From assembly GCF_011386835.1 (NCBI RefSeq), contig NC_088797.1:97908264-97972263 (forward strand): a stretch of 64,000 bases of DNA, read 5' to 3'. Within the stretch, counting starts at the first letter, position 1, and the number at the start of each line of letters is the position of its first letter. Of this stretch, positions 1 through 9,715 are shown in pieces. The notes beneath the pieces were generated by a model, which made no database searches, was not told the origin of the DNA, and worked only from the letters and a program-made list of their open reading frames with translations. The stretch is from Chrysemys picta bellii. Taxonomy: Eukaryota; Chordata; Testudines; Emydidae. Both the position numbers and the translations under genes were made by a program.

Positions 1-486
1 GCCAGTAGAGGGCTCTGCTGCTCAGTTCAACATGGAGTCACTAGTGGCTCTGTAATCTCCAGAGTGCAGGAAAATGAATTAATATTCTGAGATCAGAAGG
101 AATCAGGTTAGAGACAGAGCATGTGTATCAGCTGAGCTGGAACAGCTTGTCAGCCTTTGGAAGGAAGGCCCTGGGTAGCAGGCAGTTTGAGAGGTAGAAC
201 TGAAAGATGAGACTTAGGCAGTGATGTAGCCTGTTGTTGGAAGAGGACTGCAGTAACAATAGCATGTGACCTGCAAGCAGGTGGTATGAGGAAATTGCAT
301 TATTGGTTGGCAAGAAGATGGTGTTAAGGAATCGCAATGAGATACGGTTACCTTAATTTGTATTGATTGATGGTAAGGGTTTAAGTATTTGTGACACAGA
401 TATTGGTCTGATTTTTTTTCTGCCAGCTCTAGAAAGGTAATTCTCCACTACTTCCTCGTAACCCATAACTATTAATGGGGATCCAA
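1..486. other. Intronic or intergenic sequence without a recognised gene
   Basis: No splice-bounded open frame, RNA gene or repeat family is recognised here. It lies upstream of the Harbinger terminus at 487. Because both CPEB3 exons downstream are internal exons on the plus strand, this stretch is most simply part of the CPEB3 intron before the exon at 8560. Confidence 0.5.
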
Positions 487-939
487 GGGTATGTCTACAC
501 TGCAGTGTAAGCTCAGACTCTAGCTGAAGCCCAAATCCCACTTCCATCCATGCACAATTCTATCTGACTTGGGCCTGAGACCCAGGACCATGTAGGGTGG
601 AGGATTTGAGCCAGGGTCCCTTGGGAGCTCAGGCCCAAACACCATTATTCTGCAGCATGAATGCAACTTGGGCAGGCCCCCCTGGACTCAGGCCCTCAGA
701 GTCCGCCAGTGCTATCCCACAGTCTCATAGGCCAGTATTCTTTGTCCTCTCCATCCCAAGCATAGCAAATTGAGTCCGTGGAAACAGAAGCACACCCCTT
801 TTCCCCTTGTTCAAGTACAGTAGTTCTGTGTTTAACTCTTCCATTTTATTCTGACCGCTGAGAAGCAAATGCATTGAACTGTCTTCTGCATTTGCAATGG
901 CCATCGACCAGAAGAAGTCCTTTGACAAGTGTGCTGCCT

Positions 940-1467
940 CCTGGACATGGGAGCACAGCTACATTTTGGTGAATCTGATGTGAGGCGAGAAAAAATTCCA
1001 GGAATGACTACTTGTACCAGGAAATAGAGAAGAAACTGGCAGCATTGGGGATTCACCAGACCAGTGACCACTGCAGGGAGAGGATTAAGTGGCTCAAGAC
1101 CAACTATTGGAAAGCCAGTGATGGGAACTTGCGGTCTTCCTGTCTCTATCCTGAGGAATTTGACTGGGTGTTTGGTACTGTGCAAAGTGCAGAGCCACCA
1201 ACTCTTCATGACAGCCTGGTCAGCTGGGATGGTGACTTTCTCACCCATGAATCCAGTATAAGACTGGAAAGGGGGAGCCAGCAGGCACCGGATGAAGCTA
1301 TTGAAGTGATTTGCTGAAACCAGCTCCGAAGGAGCTTAGCCACTAGAGCAGCTGCAGATCATCCTGGGTGACTACTTGGAGGAACTTTTTGATGTCACCC
1401 CTGGAGGAGCAGCCTGCCGTAGAACTGGCAGCAGAAATGCAAGAGACAGAAGTACCCCCGGAGCATG
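940..1467 (+). pseudogene. Harbinger Myb/SANT-like DNA-binding protein, first exon (decayed)
   Basis: The open stretch at 1012-1317 encodes a Myb/SANT-like tri-helix: YQEIEKKLAALGI, then a CRERIKWLKTNYWK helix, then a CLYPEEFDWVFG end. This matches the accessory DNA-binding protein that Harbinger elements use to bring transposase to the element ends. A tryptophan-rich start (about 945-960) lies upstream in a shifted frame, so a frameshift is present. After 1317 the frame changes again to an acidic tail (EMQETEVPPEH) that stops at a GTAAGT donor at 1468. Expression as a host protein is unlikely given the breaks. Known: Harbinger transposase plus Myb-like pair. Inferred: this exon assignment. 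Confidence 0.7.
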
Positions 1468-1887
1468 GTAAGTTTGTCTTCATGTTTTTATTAATATAAT
1501 AATGGGAGGGGTTTCCAATGCAAAAGTTAATACCAGCCTCTGGTAGCAGCATGATCTGTGATGGTTGATTGCATGCCAGAAGCTTAGCACCCTCCTCTCT
1601 CCCGTCTCCACTATCAATACCATCTGGAATTCAAAATGGAGATTGGGAAGTACAATCTGTGAAACAACCATTTAAAAATGAAGTTTTAATAGAAACTCAC
1701 ACATTCATGCTATGATGTGCCAGGGTGTTAAAATGTGAACCTTGTATTGCTTTCTCTGTTACTATGCTGCTCTGTACCAGCCCAACGGTTTAACAAGCTT
1801 CCTGTAAACCGTGAACTGTATAGGGAGGGAGAGGGAGGGTGAAATGCAGTACATTTAAGCTAAATGTAGTCCATGGGTGACAAAATC

Positions 1888-3070
1888 TAGGGTTACCATT
1901 CGTCCGGATTCCCCCGGACATGTCCGGCTTTTTCGGGTTAAAAATAGTGTCCGGGGGGAATTTGTCAATGTCAGGACTTCCCCTCCTCCCCCGCCCCCAT
2001 GCAGAGCGTGCGCGCGGCTTACAAAGCAGCCGGTGCTCCAACAGCCAAAGCCAGAGCCCTGCTTGCACTTCCCCCTCCTCCCTCCTGAAACTTGACACCC
2101 CCCCTCCTCTCCCTCCCTGCACTCACAGATGGCCGTCCGTTCGCCTGGAGCTCCGACCCTGCTGCCCTCCCCCGCTGTCGAGCACGCGGCTCTGCAGCAC
2201 AGTAAGGGGGCCGGGGGTCAGAGAAGCGGCAGGGAGGTTCGGGGGGGGGGGTAATCAAGAGACAGGGAGCAGGGGGGAGGGTTGGATGGGTCAGGGAGTT
2301 CGGGGGGGGGCTGTCTGGGGGTTGGGGGTGTAAGGTTTTGGGTAGTCAGGGTACAGGTGGGGGGGGTCTCAGGAGGGGGCAGTTAGGGGACAAGGAGCGG
2401 GGGGGGGTTGGGAGTTCTGGGGGGGCTGTCTGGGGGTTGGGGGTGTAAGGTTTTGGGCAGTCAGGGTACAGGTGGGGGGGGTCTGAGGAGGGGGCAGTTA
2501 GGGGACAAGAAACAGGGAGGCTTAGGTAGGGGGTGGGGTTCTGGAGGGCAGTTAGGAGCACGGGTCCCAGGAGGGGGCAGTCAGGGGACAAGGAGCGGGG
2601 GGGGGGGTCGGGAGTTCGGGGCGGGCTTTCTGGGGGAGGGTGGATAAGGTTTTGGGCAGTCAGGGTACAGGTAGGAGGTAGGGTCCTGGGGGACAGTTGG
2701 GGGGGGGGTCTTAGGAGGGGGCAGTTAGGGGACAAGGAACAGGGAGTCTTAGATAGGGGGTGGGGTTCTGGAGGGCAGTTAGGAGCAGGGGTCCCAGGAG
2801 GGGGCAGTCAGGGGACAGGGAGCAGAGGGGTTTAGATGGGTCAGGAGTTCTGGGGGGGGGCTGTCAGGGGACAAGAGGCAGGGAGGCTTAGGGAGGGGGT
2901 GGAGTCCTGGGGGGCAGTCAGGGGACAAGGAGTGGGGGGGAGGGTTGGGGGTTCTGAGGGGGCAGGAAGTGGGAGGGAGTGGAAGGGACAGGGGCGGGGC
3001 TAGGACAGGGGCGGGGCTAGGGTGGGGCTCCTCCTGTCCTCTTTTTTGATTGTTGAAATATGGTAACCCT
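1888..3070. mobile_element. Non-autonomous hAT element with G-rich core
   Basis: Terminal inverted repeats read TAGGGTTACCAT at 1888 and ATGGTAACCCT ending at 3070. The element is flanked by a perfect 8-bp target duplication ACAAAATC (1880-1887 and 3071-3078), the hAT signature. It has no transposase frame; the interior is a GC-rich 5' part followed by a G-rich tandem array. It must have been mobilised in trans. The 8-bp duplication is still perfect, so the insertion looks fairly young relative to the Harbinger it sits in. Confidence 0.9.
2230..3000 (+). repeat. G-rich minisatellite inside the hAT element
   Basis: Imperfect tandem units repeat the phrases CAGTCAGGGTACAGGT (near 2344, 2459, 2657) and GGAGGGGGCAGTTAGGGGA (near 2371 and 2490, with variants near 2570, 2716 and 2800). 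Runs of 6-10 G occur on the plus strand every few tens of bases. Since CPEB3 is transcribed on this strand, the nascent RNA would carry many potential G-quadruplexes. Long open frames on either strand here are composition artefacts. Confidence 0.85.
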
Positions 3071-3808
3071 ACAAAATCATTTGTCCAAAATACAGTTGGG
3101 GAGTTGTATGCAGTTCAGAACTGTGCTGAGGGGATGGAAGGTTGCTGTGGAGTTCTTGGCAAGTCCATATTAGCATACGTGTTAGCATGCAGTCATAACA
3201 GGCTGTATCAGAAGCTCTGAGGAGGCAGTAGTCCATGTGGGTGCTAACATAACATCCTGTTGACCGCCCCATGACTTTTGACCTAATACCAGGTACTGAT
3301 AGCTGCAAACTTTTTCTGTAGCAAGAACTCCAGATAGGCAGACACATTTTGGGGAAGGGCATATTTTTGAGTCACTTTGGTACATGAACAGGCCAGTCCA
3401 CCTATAAACGTGCTGTTCAGTCAGCATAAATTTGAAAACTTCTGTGGCACCATACAGCTGGCTTGCAATGAACAGCTTGGAATAAAATATCCCTTTACTA
3501 TTCTGGAACCACAAGAATTGTTTTGTCCTCCAAAATGTGAGTGCATGAAATGATAGAGAGGGCCTTATGTAATAAGCTACAGTCCAACCCCTCATACACA
3601 CACCCAAAAAAGCCCAAGATGGTTGGCAATTTCTAAACAAAAAAAATGTTGATTTTTAACTTATCATTCTCTGTGCACTCTTTTCATTGCAATTAACCAG
3701 ATTGTGTCTATGGAACTTTTAGGATCTGGAGAGTTCCTTTCTCAATATATTGAAGTTTAGTTTTACAAAGTGCCGTTGTTGTTGTTTTTTGTTTTGAACC
3801 CTGACATT

Positions 3809-4491
3809 CAGGGCTGGCTCCAGGCACCAACAAAACAAGCAGGTGCTTGGGGCGGCACATTTCTAGGGGCGGCATTCTGGTGCCGACTCTGGGGCATGGG
3901 GAAAAAGTGCCCCCGCCTCCCCAGCTCGCCTCTGCTATGCCTCCGCCTGCTCCCCTGAGCGTGCCGCCGCTGCTCCGCTTCTCCCTCCTCCCTCCCAGCC
4001 TTGCTGCGTGCGAAACCGCTATTTCGTGCAGCAAGGCTGGGAGGGAGGGAGGAGAAGCTGAGCGGCGGGCGCTCGGGGGAGGCAGTGGTGGAGCGGAGGT
4101 GAGCTGGAGCGGGGAGTGGTTCCTCTACCCTCCCCCATTACTTCCTGCGCCCCCACCACCTTAGCTCACCTCTGCTCCTCCTGCTTCCCTGAACGCGCCG
4201 CTGCTCCGCTTCTCCACCCTCCCTCACCTGAGAGGGAGGGGGGGAAGCGGAGCAGTGGCATGCCCAAGGGAGCAGGCGGAGCGGAGGTGAGCTAGGGCGG
4301 GAGGTCGTGGGGGGCCCGCAGGAAGCAGTGGAGGGGGGGAAATGCGGCATGCCTAGGGGAGGAGGCTGGGCTAGGGATTTGGGGAAGGGGTTCGGAAGGG
4401 GTGGAGTTGGGGTGGGGCCGGGGGCACGAAAAAAAGGGGGGCGGCCAAAAATTTTTTGCTTGGGGCGGCAAAAATCCTAGAGCCGGCCCTG
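3809..4491. mobile_element. Non-autonomous hAT element with CAGGGCYGGCTCYAGG termini
   Basis: The left end is CAGGGCTGGCTCCAGGCACC and the right end CTAGAGCCGGCCCTG, an inverted repeat pair. A perfect 8-bp target duplication CTGACATT flanks it (3801-3808 and 4492-4499). There is no transposase. The interior is GC-rich with two long hairpins. The element at 50658-50879 has the same termini and is a second, shorter member of the family. Confidence 0.9.
3977..4058. repeat. Long hairpin inside the hAT element
   Basis: Arms at about 3977-4015 and 4022-4058 are near-perfect reverse complements (left arm begins GCTTCTCCCTCCTCC; right arm ends GGAGGGAGGAGAAGC), with a loop of about six bases. A second, shorter foldback lies at 4201-4224 and 4231-4255. 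The hairpins lie inside the mobile element rather than at its ends. Confidence 0.8.
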
Positions 4492-4580
4492 CTGACATTC
4501 ACAAGGATTTTTCCTATGCTTATGCACTGAACCATTTGAATTATTGAGACAATAATGTAATGTTTTATGTCTGCTTTCAG

Positions 4581-5230
4581 GACCCTCAACCTGAATTGGC
4601 CATTCTACCTCAGTAGCTCAGGCACACTTAGGGAGAACTCTGGGTCTCAGAACCCTCATGAATCAGTTGAAGAGGAAGCGTTACCTTGATGAACTTATGG
4701 TTGACATTCTGGACAGGGCCAGCAAACACGTGCAGTCCCAAAGAGGAGGATTCACGGCATGTGGAAAAGCACAAGCAGGCTGCAGAGCCTGAGGACAGAA
4801 TTGCAGTGAGGGAGCATCACAGTCCCTGGAACAGGAACATCACTTGAGGGAGGAAGACCGAATGTAGCAGAAAGACCTGTTTGAGAGGCAGCTTTCGCTA
4901 ATGGCTGCGAAAGCGCAAACTTCTGCTGCGCCTGCGCCTCAGCCTGAGTCCCCTCCACAGTACCACACACTACAGACCAGGAACACTTTGGATAGTGCCA
5001 TGGTTGGATGGCATATGCAACTGGGATGTAAGAGCTGCTGGACAAATCTACCCACTTGCTGTCCTGCATCCCCATCCAAGCCCCCTTTCCCCTGCATACT
5101 TCAACCACAGTGCTGGCCCTGGCCCACTTGCAGGCCTCCATACCTGTGCAGTGGCACCAAGTGCATTCTAAAGGAAGGGAAGGAAAAACATGCCAGAGGA
5201 CATGCAAAATGTAGAGGATTGTTTTGATAG
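4581..5230 (+). pseudogene. Harbinger Myb/SANT-like protein, C-terminal exon (decayed)
   Basis: Downstream of the acceptor at 4580, fragments resemble the glutamine/glutamate-rich tail of Harbinger Myb-like proteins: an arginine/glutamate-rich stretch followed by DLFERQLSLMAAKAQT and a proline/glutamine-rich segment (about 4880-4975). Several stops and frame changes interrupt it. A polyadenylation-type AATAAA follows at 5380. This is the 3' part of the gene that starts near 940. Confidence 0.5.
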
Positions 5231-5379
5231 CACTGGTTTCGCTGTTTGCACTGTTCAGTGTTTGGTTTATGCATTTTGTTTTATTACTGGTTTGGTGTTG
5301 GTTTATTAATGTTTTGGTGTTCTAATGGCAGTTGTAATGTACGATTTTTTAGGTTGTTTGTAATACATCCATGTTCACA

Positions 5380-5385
5380 AATAAA
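5380..5385 (+). promoter_or_regulatory. AATAAA polyadenylation signal candidate
   Basis: AATAAA lies about 150 bases after the last recognisable coding sequence of the plus-strand Harbinger gene and just before the convergent minus-strand transposase. Position fits a 3' end signal, but the hexamer is common in AT-rich DNA. Confidence 0.35.
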
Positions 5386-5689
5386 GGATTTTATTTAATT
5401 AAGAAAATGTATTGCCGTCGCTAGGTCACATCATATAATGTGTGTTTTGAATAATAAAGATGAACACATGGTAAGGCACAACAGGGAGGTTGTATTCTAA
5501 CAGTCTTTCTATACATCTGTGTACAGTAATCCATAATGTAAATGTGCAGCCTGCTTTCTCATCCTTATGAAAAATTCATAACAATCAACTCTCCATTCAC
5601 TGTGTACAGTGACAGTATCCCCTTTTATTGCATGATGTGATAGTACCTCATGTTCTATAAATATTGCTGTACAAAAACATTCATAAACT

Positions 5690-6365
5690 CTACTCTTCTC
5701 CCTCTTCCATTGGCCTATGCAAATCCATAATGTGGGCACACAGAGTATCCCAGATTTCTGTTGCCCAGGTGCATCATGCTCCAGCTGTCATAGGTGTACT
5801 AGTTCAGCAATCCATTACTGTCAAAGCTCCATAATCAGGGGCAAATGGCTCACATTTGGTTTCACAAAGATGTTGAAGAGCCTAGCAAGCCACAATGAGG
5901 ATTGCACTGATGACCCAGGCATCTAAACGTGTCTGTAAACAGCACCAGCAGTATTTCAGTCTGACAAACGCACATTTAAGCACCATTCTGGACCTGCTGA
6001 GAATGTAATTGAACCTTTTTAGCATTCTTTCAAAACCAGCAACTAGTTCAGGGATATTGTTTATGCCCATTACTTTTGGGTAAATCACATGCCTGATTGC
6101 CTCAGAAACCTTTGCCACCACTTTACCCACAGTTGACTTTCCAACACCAAACTAGTTAGCAAAGGACTTTTAGCAGTCTGGGATTGCCAGCTTCCAGAAG
6201 GTTATAGCAACCCACTTCTGGACCGATATGGCCATCCTCATGTGTGTATTGTGATGCTGAAGGGTCAGGGCAAGCTGATCAGAAAGCTCCAGAAGTGTAG
6301 CTTTCTTCATGTGAAATGTCTGGATCCTCTGCTGGTCATGCCAGATCCACATATGGAAGGGAAAA
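5690..6365 (-). pseudogene. Harbinger transposase with catalytic core deleted
   Basis: Reading the minus strand, the N-terminal part resembles the Harbinger helix-turn-helix region (KATLLELSDQLALTL, then FWKLAIPDC, then FGVGKSTVGKVV). It jumps from AGFERM directly to NYILSRSRMVLKCAFVRLK, the C-terminal segment that normally carries the last catalytic glutamate. The intervening DDE domain with its first two aspartates is missing, and VVECAFGRLK has become VLKCAFVRLK, losing the glutamate. The copy therefore cannot encode a nuclease. N-terminal sequence beyond 6365 is not recognisable. Confidence 0.75.
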
Positions 6366-6754
6366 AACTCACATTAAATATGCTTTATGGATATTGCTGC
6401 TTTCCCAAAGCTGTACTTAACCTCCTGGCCTGCATGAGTGATTTTGTGATGTCAGAGCATAGAAGAGAACTTTGACTCTGTGATTCTTAGGTCTAAGGCA
6501 GATGTTATTCAGTTGGCACAGAGGAATGTTGAATCACTTTTATTTACTGGAGGAGGAAGTGAATGTAACACAGCACAGTAGGAAATAATCTAATGCTTTC
6601 TGCTACCTTCTACCTGCTCCTTCCTCCCTATTTGTCAGTAACAGTGTGAGTGAATTGACCGAGAATATAAAGGTTCGAGTCTGTAGTACATTTCCCAATG
6701 GATTACTAGAATGAAGTATCTGATGCATTTAAGTTTAATTAAATGAAGTTTGAT
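6366..6754. other. No gene recognised
   Basis: Low-complexity-free intronic sequence between the Harbinger remnant and the CR1-like fragment. The right terminus of the Harbinger element, if it survives, should be in or before this stretch, but I see no clear GTAGACATACC-type end. Confidence 0.4.
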
Positions 6755-7090
6755 CACTCATAAAATCCTAGAATTTAGAGATGGAAAAGTCCTATAAGAT
6801 TACCCACTCCATGTCCTTATCAGCAGGATGGTGCCTTGCATAACATTCTCAAGTGCTTTGTCTTCAGTTTAAATAACGTTGGCAGCAGGGATTCCATCAC
6901 TTCCTTAAGAAGATTATTCCATGGTCTAATTGACCTTGTTGTTAAAACTTTTTCTTGCTGTCCAGCCTTAAGTTCTTTTGCTCAGTTTCATCCTGTTACA
7001 TATTATTCCTTCTCAAGCAGTTCTTCCATTTCCCTTATATTGGTGCCCTTTAACAGTGTAAAGATTTTTTTAATCCTAGTCCCCTGTAGT
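6755..7090 (-). mobile_element. Old CR1/L3-type LINE 3' fragment
   Basis: On the plus strand the text follows the reverse complement of a CR1/L3 3' region: ATAAAATCCTAGAATTTAGAG at the start, then a block ending in phrases such as TTTCTTGCTGTCCAGCCTTAAG, and CAGTTCTTCCATTTCCCTTAT. It is heavily diverged with no usable frame, so it predates the better-preserved CR1 copies elsewhere in the window. Confidence 0.6.
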
Positions 7091-7100
7091 CGTTTTAAAT

Positions 7101-7487
7101 TTTATTTTCTAAGACCAGCTATATGTATATATTTAGTTTATTAGCCTGATGTGCTAAAAAAATAAGTTAGAGATTGTGTTTATTTAAAGAAACTTGAATC
7201 TTCTATGTAAAATCTCCGAGGTTAAATTTATAGATTCCTAGGTTAAATTTATAGATTCTTTCTGAATGAGTGTGTGTGTGTGTGAAATTCCACCTAATTT
7301 CTATCTAACCTTTTCCATCAACTTGCCCACATTGAGCACTCCTTACAAATACTATATTGCAGTGGCAGGATAGTGGATTAGGTAGTTGATGCAGTAGCGT
7401 CATCTCTAAGCATATAATTTGATGTCCTTCTGGTGAAGTTAAGATAAATGTCCGTTGCCTCATGTTAAGTTTTCAATTTAAAATGTG
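7101..7487. other. No gene recognised; short tandem duplication and (GT)n
   Basis: Contains two adjacent copies of GGTTAAATTTATAGATTC (near 7219-7260) and a short GT run near 7269-7283. Otherwise unremarkable AT-rich intron. Confidence 0.4.
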
Positions 7488-7501
7488 TGGTTACACCCAT
7501 T

Positions 7502-7700
7502 ATTGTATGAAATGTAGTTGTAGCCATGTCGGTCCCAGGATATTAAACAGATAAGGTGGGTGAGTTAATATCTTTTAGCTGTGATGCTCGGAATACCTTT
7601 CCCAGACCTGAAGAAGAGGTCTGTGTGGCTCAAAAGCTTGTCTTTCTCACCAACAGAAGTAGGTGCAATAAAAGATATTACCTCACCCACCTTGTCTCTC
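7502..7700 (+). mobile_element. Penelope-like element tail, family B, inverted-tandem insertion
   Basis: The right part (about 7575-7700) is a Penelope-type 3' tail containing CCTGAAGAAGAGGTC, AAAAGCTTGTC and CAATAAAAGATATTACCTCA. The left part (about 7510-7574) is the reverse complement of the last portion of the same tail (ACAGATAAGGTGGGTGAG...). Near-identical 14-bp duplications flank it: TGGTTACACCCATT at 7488-7501 and TGGTTATACCCATT at 7701-7714. Penelope elements are known for such inverted partial copies at the 5' side. No coding sequence remains. Confidence 0.7.
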
Positions 7701-7714
7701 TGGTTATACCCATT

Positions 7715-8559
7715 TCAGCCCTCAACAAATCCTTGAACTGTAGCTAGGGCTTTGTGAGTAAAACTAGAACCAGGGTTTCTTCTCCAAATATGAAATTTGT
7801 CATTTTAATTTGAGGTCAAATTAATCCTTAAAGATTCAAAAAGCAGAAGGTAAATAAAAAAGAATCTCAAATTAATAAGGTTTAATCATGATATTTAAAA
7901 GAAATCTCTTCAGGTTTTTTTGGTGCCTGACTCCATATTTTTGAACACTTGAGGCTGGCAATACTGCCCCTCTTAGCTCTCTTGATTTGCCTTGCACCCT
8001 GTTGTGTACCTTTATAATCTGAGAGTTTGCCTCTGCACTGTTATCTTTCCATAGAGGAAAGCAACAACGTTGTGCTGGGAAGATCTGGTTGCCTGAGCAC
8101 TGATTGCTTCTGCATCACATATGCTCAGAGCAGCACTATGTCAGAAAATGAAGGCAGAAGCTGGAAACAAAGAAATACAATTTTAAAACTCTGCATGTCA
8201 CTCTTTCTCTCCCCCTCCCCTCCCAAAAATGTGTGTGGGAGGAGGGGTTATTTCCAAACCCTAATTAAATGTAGAAAATGTTATTGGGGTAAGAGTTGTA
8301 CACACCTGTTTAGAGAGAAGTATATGTTAAAACTCTTACATTATACTATTTTTAACAGTCACATGTATTATCCCTTTTAACAGTATATTTACAAATATCA
8401 TAATTATAATTTATCTTGTTTTATTCTAAATGTTAAAAAGTATCATGGAGGAAAAACGTATAACTGGTAATGCTGAAGTAATACAATGTATGAAGTGTGC
8501 TTGTGTTATGAAATGATTACATTGTAATGGTGTTTTTCTTTCTGTATCTTTTCTTTTAG
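7715..8559 (+). other. CPEB3: CPEB3 intron ending in the exon acceptor
   Basis: No gene or repeat recognised. The last bases (about 8530-8557) form a pyrimidine-rich tract ending TTTTCTTTTAG, a strong 3' splice site directly before the CPEB3 exon at 8560. Confidence 0.7.
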
Positions 8560-8719
8560 GACCGGAATAGGCCCTATGACACTTTTAACTTGCACTCTTT
8601 GGAAAATTCCTTAATGGATATGATAAGGACTGATCATGAGCCTCTGAAAGGTAAACACTACCCTCCCAGTGGCCCACCAATGAGTTTCGCAGATATAATG
8701 TGGAGGAATCATTTTACAG
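8560..8719 (+). CDS. CPEB3: CPEB3 internal coding exon with two in-frame donors
   Basis: The exon follows TTTTCTTTTAG and reads in phase 0: DRNRPYDTFNLHSLENSLMD, then MIRTDHEPLKG, then KHYPPSGPPMSFADIMWRNH. This is the linker between the N-terminal region and the RRMs of the translational regulator CPEB3, a CPE-binding protein acting in neuronal cytoplasm. The paralogue CPEB4 reads differently here (recalled as FDMHSLESSLIDIMR), so CPEB3 is preferred. Two donors exist: AAAG|GTAAAC after 8650 and ACAG|GTTAGG after 8719. Both leave phase 1, and the 69-base difference encodes the 23-residue block known to be alternatively used in CPEB3. Compared with my recollection of the human protein, S-to-N (DRNRP) and A-to-T (HFTG) differences are seen. 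Confidence 0.9.
8648..8656 (+). promoter_or_regulatory. CPEB3: Proximal alternative 5' splice site of the CPEB3 exon
   Basis: AAG|GTAAAC at 8650/8651 matches the donor consensus at least as well as the distal CAG|GTTAGG at 8719/8720. Use of this site removes 69 coding bases and keeps the reading frame with the next exon (G|GG CGT). Isoform choice here is therefore a donor competition rather than cassette skipping. Confidence 0.75.
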
Positions 8720-9184
8720 GTTAGGAATATTCATATGTCCATGCTTGCTTGGTGTTTAAACAAAAAAAAAAATCAACTTTTCAATAATTGCTATACATTT
8801 TCTGCTAGTAAAGCAAGTGGTGAATATTTAAAGCTGCTATTTGCCCATCTAAAAAATATGACTCAATAATCTCAGATGACCAAGGCTAAATGTGTATGAA
8901 TGTAGTATGCCATATGTGCAAGATGATGAATTCCAATGTTATCTAAGCTTTAGTTTTAGAGGCTTGTTTCTGTTTTCAGTCTTAAAAAATTGCTCAGTAA
9001 GGTTTTCAACTTCAGTCTTCTATTTCAGAAAACAAGCAATTAACAAGAGTCCAGTTCAATTTTTAATTTTGTGTAATTTTTTTAAAGTAATAGACCATTT
9101 TGCATGAATCATTAAGTTAGAAGATGGCTATCTAAAATATTCCCTTTATCATGGATATTAAAACAGAATTTAAAGAATATCTTT

Positions 9185-9187
<3 letters not shown>
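8720..9187 (+). other. CPEB3: CPEB3 intron, no gene recognised
   Basis: AT-rich intronic sequence directly after the distal donor. An A-run sits near 8762-8771. No repeat family is recognised. Confidence 0.6.

Positions 9188-9247
<60 letters not shown>
9188..9247. repeat. (AC)30 microsatellite
   Basis: About 30 uninterrupted AC units. Long cysteine/valine frames on the minus strand across it are artefacts. Confidence 0.97.
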
Positions 9248-9249
<2 letters not shown>

Positions 9250-9715
9250 ATCGTAGCAACTGTAGTAATATTTGTGTGATCAGGTGTGAGATCCAAGTTT
9301 GACAGCTGGTATTGTGATCTCCAGACTGGCATTGTTGTGAAAGCACTATGCTCAGCAATAGAGGTTTTTTATGTCTCTCACCTACCCAGACAGTTGAGTG
9401 ATAGTGCTGACAAGCTCCAAAGTATGATGGCTGTGACACAGGACCGCATATGTAGTGGCAGAAAACTGAAGGAATGGAACTTTGAGTAAAGAGAACTCAG
9501 CGGGGGGGACAAAAGATTAAAGAGGTGTATCAAAAGGAAAAATATTTCTTGCTAGTGTGATTTATACACAGTAGATTCAATTCTTGCATCAGACAAATAT
9601 ACAAATTATCATGTGTACGGTACTCAATCAGCATGTGACACATAGGAACAGACTACTCGTCCATCAAGTAATCAAGTACAATATCCTGACTTGAGCAGTT
9701 GTTACTACCCAATAC
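9248..9715 (+). other. CPEB3: CPEB3 intron, no gene recognised
   Basis: No supported gene or repeat. The open frame at 9286-9489 has no similarity I recognise and is most likely chance. Confidence 0.5.

Larger units (their letters stand above)
1468..4580 (+). other. Intron of the Harbinger Myb-like gene, expanded by two hAT insertions
   Basis: A good donor (GTAAGT at 1468) and acceptor (CTGCTTTCAG ending at 4580) bracket this stretch. Coding similarity to the acidic C-terminal part of Harbinger Myb-like proteins resumes at 4581, although the literal join is one base out of the expected frame. Most of the length comes from hAT elements at 1888-3070 and 3809-4491. The remaining sequence (1474-1879 and 3079-3800) holds no recognised gene. 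Confidence 0.5.
487..6365. mobile_element. PIF/Harbinger DNA transposon remnant 1 (two-gene, decayed)
   Basis: The left end at 487 reads GGGTATGTCTACACTGCA, the terminus type shared by the other Harbinger elements in the window. Inside are the two proteins expected of this superfamily: a Myb/SANT-like DNA-binding protein on the plus strand (about 940-1467 and 4581-5230) and a transposase on the minus strand (about 5690-6365), arranged convergently. I could not find a matching right terminus, so the right border is only the end of recognisable transposase sequence. Two hAT elements sit in the intron of the Myb-like gene. All frames are broken, so the copy is inactive. Confidence 0.75.

Noticed and set aside
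2019..2835. Long proline- or glycine-rich open frames on both strands
   Set aside because: They lie in the G-rich array of a hAT element, occur in overlapping frames on both strands and have no splice or start context.
1..8559. A turtle counterpart of the HDV-like ribozyme found in a CPEB3 intron of mammals
   Set aside because: The mammalian ribozyme lies in the intron upstream of this exon type. I looked for its GGGGGCCACAGCAG start and GAATTCTGCTG end across the visible intron and found neither. Only part of that intron is in the window, so absence from the gene is not shown.
8560..8719. Assignment to CPEB4
   Set aside because: The linker reads YDTFNLHSLENSLMDMIR with the KHYPPSG block, which I recall from CPEB3; CPEB4 has FDMHSLESSLIDIMR at this place. 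A protein alignment would settle it.
9132..9439. Cysteine/valine repeat protein on the minus strand
   Set aside because: It is translation of the (AC)30 microsatellite.
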